The position numbers and the translations under genes were made by a program. A stretch of 7,998 bases of DNA, from NCBI GenBank assembly GCA_003537495.1, contig DPSB01000490.1:2742-10739 (forward strand), read 5' to 3'. Source of the stretch: Cytophagales bacterium (lineage in GTDB: Bacteria; Bacteroidota; Bacteroidia; Cytophagales; Cyclobacteriaceae). Positions within the stretch are counted from its first letter, which is position 1; every line of letters begins with the position of its first letter. Positions 1 to 4,578 of the stretch are shown here, one piece after another. The notes beneath the pieces were generated by a model. It was not told where the DNA came from. It searched no databases and saw only the letters and a list, made by a program, of their open reading frames with translations.

Positions 1-276
1 ATTGTACTCTTATATAATGGAATGAATCTGGATTCGGGTGGCGATCCTGATCTGCCGAAAGGGGCTTATTGTTCCGGTCAGGCTTTGTTTGATAGTACCG
101 ATCCTACCACTTTGATTGATCGGATGGACAATTTTTTTCTGAGGCCCGATCAGCCTTATGAAATTGATGGCCAGGTAAACCAGGTTTGTTTTATTGAAGG
201 CATGGTGCCGTTTAATGGCAAATGGTTTTTGTATTACGGAACGGCTGATTCGAAAATAGGCGTGGCGGTTAAGTAA
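1..276 (+). CDS. Glycoside hydrolase family 130-type enzyme, C-terminal fragment
   Basis: The reading frame is open from the first base and stops with TAA at 274-276, giving the last 91 residues; the start lies outside the window. GH130 enzymes are five-bladed beta-propellers that phosphorolyse or hydrolyse beta-mannosides (beta-1,4-mannosyl phosphorylases, beta-1,2-mannosidases). The visible tail has the family's closing blade: a GQVNQVCFIEGMV stretch (visible residues 57-69), then NGKWFLYYGTADSKIGVAV (72-90). The F-x-E-G, Y-Y-G-x-A-D and terminal I-x-V-A-V pattern matches my memory of Bacteroidota GH130 proteins, especially those of the beta-1,2-mannosidase type. The substrate cannot be fixed because the catalytic acid and phosphate-binding residues lie upstream of the window. 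The gene converges on the epimerase-like gene with only 20 bp between stop codons. Family assignment is fairly sure; activity is inference. Confidence 0.8.
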   Translation: MVLLYNGMNLDSGGDPDLPKGAYCSGQALFDSTDPTTLIDRMDNFFLRPDQPYEIDGQVNQVCFIEGMVPFNGKWFLYYGTADSKIGVAVK

Positions 277-292
277 ATATTTAAGCATTAAA

Positions 293-306
293 AAGGTTAC
301 AACCTT
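293..306 (-). terminator. Weak hairpin over the stop codon of the epimerase-like gene
   Basis: A short inverted repeat, AAGGTT-AC-AACCTT, covers the TAA stop of the minus-strand gene. On the minus strand its 3' arm runs into a short T-rich stretch (CCTTTTTAAT). The arms are only 6 bp and the centre is 2 bases, so at most 4 bp could pair comfortably in RNA. It is the only terminator-like structure in the 20-bp gap between the two convergent genes. Functional status is uncertain. Confidence 0.25.
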
Positions 307-1199
307 AAACTCTTCAAAGCGGCTTCAAGAGTTGTGTACTTAAATTCAAAACCCGTTTGTTTTATTTTGTCGGCAGTTACTTTGCTGCCCTGCAACACAA
401 TGTTGGCCATTTCGCCTAACATAAGTTTTAATACAAACGCTGGCACATGCACGGGCCAAACTGGTCGGATTAAAACTTTACCAATAGTTTTTGTTATTTC
501 TTTGTTGGAAACCCAATTGCCACTTACGGCATTATAAGCATCGCGCAGGGTTTCATCTGTTGCCGCCTTCAAAAACATCGCACACAAATCATCGATGTGA
601 ATCCACGAAAGGTATTGCTTGCCACTCCCTAATGGTGAACCCACAAACATCTGCACAGGTTTTGCCATTTCATTTAGTGCACCACCTTTATCACTCAATA
701 CAATACCAATGCGCAATTTTACGGTGCGAATGTTAAGCGTGTTTAATTTATCAGCTTCTGCTTCCCATAGTTGGGTTAATGTTGCCAGAAAATCCGTGCC
801 GTGTTTACTGTCTTCTGTAAATACATCATCGCCTACAAAACCATAATAGCCAATTGCCGAAGCGGAGATCACTGCCGTTACCTGATGATTGTTTACGCTT
901 AAGGTTTTGTAAAGCAACGCCAGTGACTTTGTTCTGCTTTCCAGCAACTCGCGCTTACGCGAATCCGTCCACCGTTTGTCGGCCACCCCTGCGCCAGCGA
1001 GGTTAATGATGGTATCTACACCGGCTAATGCTTCAATATCAAACTCTTGTTTAGCTACATCCCACACAAACGCAGGAACTTTTCCGGCACGTTTTGTGCG
1101 ACCAACATGCACTACCTGATAACCTTTTTGCAGTAGCATTTCAGTAAGTTGTGAACCCACTAAACCCGATGCGCCTGTTATTAAAATTTTTTTACTCAT
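297..1199 (-). CDS. TIGR01777/YfcH-type NAD(P)-dependent epimerase-like protein (extended SDR)
   Basis: This complete 300-residue protein matches the usual length of the TIGR01777 family (E. coli YfcH, human SDR39U1), an atypical extended short-chain dehydrogenase group whose physiological substrate is unclear. Visible features are the N-terminal Rossmann glycine motif TGASGLVG (residues 8-15, G-x-x-G-x-x-G), a basic residue in HVGRTKR (31-37) consistent with NADP(H) preference, NLAGAGV (66-72), the SASAIGYYG active-site segment (112-120), RIGIVLS (163-169) and the family-typical SWIHIDD (198-204). The C-terminal part (about 245-300, including GEMANIVLQGSKV) corresponds to the DUF1731 domain, which distinguishes this family from sugar epimerases. 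The ATG at 1199 places the Rossmann strand directly at the N-terminus, as is normal. The protein has no signal peptide and should be cytoplasmic. The gene is divergent from the secreted coiled-coil gene (33 bp between starts) and convergent with the GH130 gene. Family is confident; reaction unknown. Confidence 0.93.
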   Translation of the reverse strand: MSKKILITGASGLVGSQLTEMLLQKGYQVVHVGRTKRAGKVPAFVWDVAKQEFDIEALAGVDTIINLAGAGVADKRWTDSRKRELLESRTKSLALLYKTLSVNNHQVTAVISASAIGYYGFVGDDVFTEDSKHGTDFLATLTQLWEAEADKLNTLNIRTVKLRIGIVLSDKGGALNEMAKPVQMFVGSPLGSGKQYLSWIHIDDLCAMFLKAATDETLRDAYNAVSGNWVSNKEITKTIGKVLIRPVWPVHVPAFVLKLMLGEMANIVLQGSKVTADKIKQTGFEFKYTTLEAALKSLRL

Positions 1200-1205
1200 T
1201 ATTAG

Positions 1206-1213
1206 TAGCTTTG
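1206..1213 (+). promoter_or_regulatory. Candidate Bacteroidota -7 promoter box for the coiled-coil gene
   Basis: TAGCTTTG matches the Bacteroidota sigma-ABfr -7 consensus TAnnTTTG at every defined position and ends 19 bases before the ATG at 1233, predicting a leader of roughly 10-15 bases. No good TTTG-type -33 box is visible about 20 bp upstream, where the sequence is an AT-rich T-run inside the start of the divergent gene. The element sits in the only intergenic space available to this gene. Confidence 0.4.
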
Positions 1214-1232
1214 AAACATTAACACAAGCGGT

Positions 1233-1925
1233 ATGAATAAGTTTTGGGGAACGATTGGATTAAGTTTGATGATTGGGCTAACGCACGCCCAAACGGTAAC
1301 TGTAAATAAACAAAACGAAAAGGTAAAGAACGAAACTATTGAAGTTTTTGCTACCACGCTGGAGGGGCGCAAGGAAGAAATACAGCAGGCGTTTGCCCGG
1401 TATCAAAAAGAAATGGGTAAAGTAAAACTACTTAGTTCACCGGCTGTTATAACTGAGCCCATTATTAGTGGTACGCCATTCAGCAAAGGTATTGTATATG
1501 CCGGAAGCCAGACCGGTGACAAAAGTACCACGGTGTGGATGGGCATTAATCCAGCCGAGTGGGATGAGAAAGACGTTACTTACGCCACCCGCGAACTCCA
1601 AAAGATGGTGTATCAGTTTGGTATAAAGTTTTACCGCGACCAGGTGCAAAAACAAATTGACGAGACCCAGCAAGCATTGGATGCGGTTGAAAAACAACAA
1701 CAGCGCATGCTGAACCAGAGCAAAGACTTAACCATTAAGTTGAGTAACAACGAACAGGAAAAAATTCAACTTGAGAAATCCTTGGAAAACAACAAGCTTG
1801 AAAACGTGGCTTTGAAAATCAGAATTGAGAATAATAAAAAAGCGCAGGACTCTTTATTAAATGTGAACATACAGGTTAAGAAGGTGATGGAAACGCAAAA
1901 GGAAAAGCAAAGGAAGATTAATTGA
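1233..1925 (+). CDS. Secreted/periplasmic coiled-coil protein of unknown function
   Basis: I do not recognise a named family. The 230-residue product begins with a short signal peptide: K3, a hydrophobic stretch from about residue 5 to 16, then T-H-A|Q with likely cleavage after A19. It lacks a lipobox Cys, so the mature protein should be free in the periplasm or exported. Residues about 30-130 form a mixed globular segment containing an SSPAVITEPIISGTPFSKG stretch (68-86) and a V-W-M-G-I-N-P-A-E-W segment (101-110). From about residue 135 to 226 the sequence is rich in Q, E, K, N and L with heptad-like spacing and few Pro or Gly, which suggests one long coiled coil. The C-terminus is strongly basic (KEKQRKIN). 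The ATG at 1233 is chosen because it gives the intact signal peptide and follows a candidate -7 box. Its stop lies one base from the stop of the convergent lipoprotein gene. Function is unknown; a scaffold or envelope-assembly role would be speculation. Confidence 0.8.
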   Translation: MNKFWGTIGLSLMIGLTHAQTVTVNKQNEKVKNETIEVFATTLEGRKEEIQQAFARYQKEMGKVKLLSSPAVITEPIISGTPFSKGIVYAGSQTGDKSTTVWMGINPAEWDEKDVTYATRELQKMVYQFGIKFYRDQVQKQIDETQQALDAVEKQQQRMLNQSKDLTIKLSNNEQEKIQLEKSLENNKLENVALKIRIENNKKAQDSLLNVNIQVKKVMETQKEKQRKIN

Positions 1926-1926
1926 G

Positions 1927-2478
1927 TTATTTCGTTTTCCACTGTCTACTCTCTTTATCAAAATAGGTTCTTTCATCCGGAAACTCAATATATTCTATTC
2001 CTTTTGAGTTTCGGGTTTCATATGGCGAAAGAGATTCTCCTTTAACAAACTTATCGAATATAACCATTTCACGCTTTGCTAAGGTATCAGGCACCATTTT
2101 CCAGGTTCGAAATACTTCTTCATATTCAACTATTCTATCTTTATCACTGAACGTAAACTTGCCTCCAGTGGCCACACGCTTATCCCCCAGGCTTGGTGCC
2201 CTTCGGCTTACTAAAAAGTAATGGGTGTTACCTTCCTTATAATAGGCATCAAACCTATGAAGTTTTGCCTGCTCCCTGTAAAAAGAATCATAGGGTGCAT
2301 AAAAGCGTTCATCAAACGTAAGTCCTTCTGGTGATCGCCCCACATAGCGAATAATTTTCCATAGCATTTCGTCTTGCTCTTGTGGGGTAAGGTGTGCGCT
2401 TACTTGATAGTTATGTTCCGTGCTGCACGCACCTACAATTAGTGTTATGATTATGTAAGTAAATATGCTCTTCTTCAT
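1927..2478 (-). CDS. Small lipoprotein of unknown function
   Basis: The 183-residue product has a type II signal peptide: M-K-K, a hydrophobic stretch (about residues 5-16) and a lipobox V-G-A-C with lipidated Cys18. The residues after Cys (S-T-E-H-N-Y) do not form the acidic surface-export signal seen in the neighbouring larger lipoprotein, so the protein is more likely to stay on the periplasmic face. The mature part is charged and aromatic, with no domain I can name; it includes a Y-F-L-V-S-R-R stretch (87-93) and an FDKFVKGESLSPYETRNS segment (141-158). The ATG at 2478 is the only usable start: upstream in frame there is no other ATG before a TAA at 2521-2523. The gene follows the beta-helix lipoprotein gene on the same strand after 65 bp, with a terminator and a possible promoter box between them, so co-transcription is doubtful. 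Function unknown. Confidence 0.8.
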   Translation of the reverse strand: MKKSIFTYIIITLIVGACSTEHNYQVSAHLTPQEQDEMLWKIIRYVGRSPEGLTFDERFYAPYDSFYREQAKLHRFDAYYKEGNTHYFLVSRRAPSLGDKRVATGGKFTFSDKDRIVEYEEVFRTWKMVPDTLAKREMVIFDKFVKGESLSPYETRNSKGIEYIEFPDERTYFDKESRQWKTK

Positions 2479-2482
2479 GATA

Positions 2483-2490
2483 CAAAAATA
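2483..2490 (-). promoter_or_regulatory. Candidate -7 promoter box abutting the small lipoprotein start
   Basis: On the minus strand the sequence TATTTTTG fits TAnnTTTG and ends only four bases before the ATG at 2478. If it is a real -7 box, transcription would begin at or within a few bases of the start codon, giving a leaderless or nearly leaderless mRNA. The same bases form the T-tract of the terminator just upstream, so the match may be a by-product of that T-run. Confidence 0.3.
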
Positions 2491-2491
2491 G

Positions 2492-2519
2492 GAAAGACCT
2501 GCTTCTAGGCAGGCCTTTC
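2492..2519 (-). terminator. Rho-independent terminator of the beta-helix lipoprotein gene
   Basis: On the minus strand, GAAAGGCCTGC pairs with GCAGGTCTTTC around a six-base loop, giving an 11-bp stem that needs one G-U wobble. It is followed by CTATTTTTG as the T-tract. Read on the plus strand the same position is an A-C mismatch, so the structure is oriented for the minus strand. It lies 25 bp after the TAA at 2544-2546, where a terminator for that gene is expected. Confidence 0.85.
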
Positions 2520-2543
2520 TTTATAACTTATAATATTCAAAAA

Positions 2544-4412
2544 TTAATACACTTTCGAATCTGGTTGGAACTCAGCCCACTGATCAGTCCAGTCCGTAGT
2601 ACTAAATGCGCCACGGTAAGTTCCAGAAGTGAAGAATCCTGGCAAGTCGGTATATACCGCACCCGTTGAAAGAGTACCGCCTCCTAATAAAGAGAAGTTC
2701 GGATTAGATGGATACAAGGCTGCACCTGTTGTATTTCCTGGTCTGCCTTTAGTTCCCCAGAAGAGTGATTCATCAATGCCGAGGGCAGTGTGATTAGCCG
2801 CTGAAGTGCTTACTGTAAACGTGTTTCCATTGTTAGTCCAATAATCGCGCAAGGTAGTTGCATCGTTAAGGTAAGCTGGAAGTGTGCCAGCTGCTGCTAC
2901 AGCTGTACTGGTGATAAATAAGCCATCGGTTGCTGTGGTAGCTCCCAACTCAGCTGCAGCTGGTATAGTGAGTACATTGTTTTTCAAGGCACCAAGAGGA
3001 CCACTAGTTGCATGGAGTGAACCAGTATAAGCCAGATTAGCCCAAGTACCCGCATCATCCAAACGAAGACCCAGTCTGAAGCCAGATATGAACGAATTAT
3101 GTATCTGAACCGCATTCCGCCTGCGATAGTGAATTCCGTTTTGATTGTTTCCGGACAATGCAATGGAGCCGGTAGGACGTGGGCCCAAAATAGTGATGTT
3201 TGAGAAAATACCTCTTGTGCAACCTATCGTTGTATTAGCAGCATTTACAGCTGGCGAACCAGATGGTGCTGCTCCTACATCGCAACCCCTAAGAACATCC
3301 CCTTGGAAGGTCGCGTTACCATTACCTTGGTTATCGATTTCAAAACCATTTGAACCGGACTGATCTGCAAAGAAAGGATTGCGAACTGCAAGACCATACT
3401 GTACGTTACCGCTCCAACCAAAGTCTACATCAAAGTCATCATCCCAAGTGGATAGTGAAACCAAATACTTTCCATTTACGGTTCCACCGAACCACTCAAA
3501 ACCATCATCTCCACCAAATGAAACCTGAACATATTCAATAGTGGTGCCACTTCCAATACCGCCCATTGTAAGGCTGTTAGTTTCGTTATTGGGTGAGAGT
3601 TCAACACCTGCGTACTCAATGCGTACGTATCGAAGCGTTCCTGAATTATCAGAGGCATTTGTTGCAGGTGAGGTGTTGTTACCATAGACCTGAGCCGGAC
3701 TTATTCCCTCAATAGACGGAAGCGTGGATTGATTTACAAATGCATTACCAAGCATAACAATACCACCCCAATCACCACGGTCGCGCTCACCTACTGGTTG
3801 GTTTGAAGTAAACACAATTGGTTGAGCAGCCGTACCATTGGCTACCAAGGTACCACCCGGAGATACAATCAATGTTCCTTTAGTTGCTTTATCTCCCTTG
3901 ATAATTGTACCCGCTGGAACAGTTAAAGTTACTCCATTAGGGATAAATACCTGACCTTTTATTAAATAAGAAGTACCAGCGTCTAATGTTCGGGTTGTTA
4001 GATTGCCCTGTAGGGCAACAACTGGATCGCCCACTGTTATCACAAAGTTTGTACTAGTAGAAGGGATTCCTTTTTTGTCTATTACCTGAAAAGCTACAAT
4101 GATTTGGGAACCTATAACAGCGTTGGCTGGGATAGTATATTCAAAATCAATTGGTGTGGATAAATTGCTTGCCGAAATATCACGGGTCTCATCTTCTGAT
4201 CCACCCACATATATTACTAGATCCTGTGCGCCATTAGGAGCTATTACTGTAAGTTCTGCTGTTACTGTACCACCCGGAATGTTTTGGGCCGAAGTTGGAT
4301 CTACATCAACTGTAGGTGCAGCCCCAATTTCTTCATCTTCTTTACAACTTTGAACTGCCATTACTGCAGTAAGTGCAAAGAAAAACACGAAGAGTTTTAA
4401 CATTTTTTTCAT
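2544..4412 (-). CDS. Surface-type lipoprotein with predicted parallel beta-helix, partner of a TonB-dependent receptor
   Basis: The product is 622 residues from the ATG at 4412. An in-frame ATG at 4454 would add 14 residues with charged positions before the signal peptide and is rejected, because M-K-K-M-L-K-L then opens a normal lipoprotein signal. Lipidation is predicted at Cys23 (A-V-Q-S-C, a loose lipobox typical of Bacteroidota), followed by K-E-D-E-E, which resembles the lipoprotein export signal that sends Bacteroidota lipoproteins to the cell surface. Residues about 31-129 look like an Ig/cadherin-like beta domain. From about 134 to 460 the sequence has beta-helix character, with rungs such as GTIIKGDKATKGTLIVSPGG (168-187), GDWGGIVMLGNA (213-224) and TLRYVRIEYAGVE (259-271). 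Acid-rich turns follow: FGGDDGFEWFGG (299-310) and WDDDFDVDFGWSG (323-335). The tail has the YRGAF...DWTDQWAEFQP pattern (599-617) seen in related secreted beta-helix proteins. It has no type IX sorting domain and no SusD-like helical fold. It lies downstream of the receptor gene, and a substrate-capture role is inferred from that context. Confidence 0.85.
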   Translation of the reverse strand: MKKMLKLFVFFFALTAVMAVQSCKEDEEIGAAPTVDVDPTSAQNIPGGTVTAELTVIAPNGAQDLVIYVGGSEDETRDISASNLSTPIDFEYTIPANAVIGSQIIVAFQVIDKKGIPSTSTNFVITVGDPVVALQGNLTTRTLDAGTSYLIKGQVFIPNGVTLTVPAGTIIKGDKATKGTLIVSPGGTLVANGTAAQPIVFTSNQPVGERDRGDWGGIVMLGNAFVNQSTLPSIEGISPAQVYGNNTSPATNASDNSGTLRYVRIEYAGVELSPNNETNSLTMGGIGSGTTIEYVQVSFGGDDGFEWFGGTVNGKYLVSLSTWDDDFDVDFGWSGNVQYGLAVRNPFFADQSGSNGFEIDNQGNGNATFQGDVLRGCDVGAAPSGSPAVNAANTTIGCTRGIFSNITILGPRPTGSIALSGNNQNGIHYRRRNAVQIHNSFISGFRLGLRLDDAGTWANLAYTGSLHATSGPLGALKNNVLTIPAAAELGATTATDGLFITSTAVAAAGTLPAYLNDATTLRDYWTNNGNTFTVSTSAANHTALGIDESLFWGTKGRPGNTTGAALYPSNPNFSLLGGGTLSTGAVYTDLPGFFTSGTYRGAFSTTDWTDQWAEFQPDSKVY

Positions 4413-4438
4413 GCTTATTAAATTTAGTTTTTCGGATG

Positions 4439-4446
4439 TAAAATTA
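4439..4446 (-). promoter_or_regulatory. Weak candidate promoter for the beta-helix lipoprotein gene
   Basis: On the minus strand TAATTTTA matches TAnnTTTG except for the last base, and it lies 26 bases before the ATG at 4412. No convincing -33 box stands at the expected distance. It is proposed because the strong terminator at 4522-4566 implies that the downstream gene needs its own promoter, and this is the best match in the remaining 110 bp. Confidence 0.25.
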
Positions 4447-4500
4447 GCCTGCAATATCAGCGTGGTAATTAAAGCGCAGTTATCAATTCTTTACGCCAGT

Positions 4501-4525
4501 GTTAACATCTTCAAGATTTGTTAAC
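4501..4525. promoter_or_regulatory. Candidate shared operator, copy 1 (GTTAA-N6-AAGATTTG-TTAAC type)
   Basis: The element begins with GTTAAC, has a near-palindromic centre (ATCTT-C-AAGAT) and ends with GTTAAC overlapping the terminator stem. A related arrangement, GTTAA plus six bases plus AAGATTTG plus one extra G plus TTAAC, lies at 7584-7610 upstream of the receptor gene. Both copies have the same orientation relative to the minus-strand gene they precede. This copy is about 90 bp upstream of the lipoprotein start. A regulator-binding role is inference; no regulator is encoded in the window. Confidence 0.35.
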
Positions 4526-4566
4526 CAAAGAAAAAGCCCTTGTGCGAAGGGCTTTTTCTTTGGTTA
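4522..4566 (-). terminator. Strong hairpin terminator after the TonB-dependent receptor gene
   Basis: A perfect 20-bp inverted repeat (arms 4522-4541 and 4547-4566) with a five-base loop lies 12 bp after the receptor stop at 4579-4581. The GC-rich core is AAGCCCTT / AAGGGCTT, followed inside the arm by TTTTTCTTT, so termination is likely. The structure is symmetric enough to work on both strands. It divides the receptor and lipoprotein genes into separate or unequally expressed units. Confidence 0.9.
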
Positions 4567-4578
4567 TGTTTTTGTTTT

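Noticed and set aside
3145..4353. Open frames on the opposite strand and in other frames inside the lipoprotein gene (for example 3145-3363, 3476-3685, 4099-4353)
   Set aside because: They have no recognisable domains or starts and lie wholly inside a gene with clear signal peptide and fold features.
2544..4412. SusD-type or type IX secretion-dependent protein
   Set aside because: There is no helical TPR-like SusD pattern and no C-terminal type A or B sorting domain; a lipoprotein signal is present instead.
4413..4454. Upstream in-frame ATG extending the beta-helix lipoprotein by 14 residues
   Set aside because: The extension puts polar and charged residues before a normal lipoprotein signal and moves the Cys to position 37. 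The ATG at 4412 opens directly with M-K-K-M-L-K-L.
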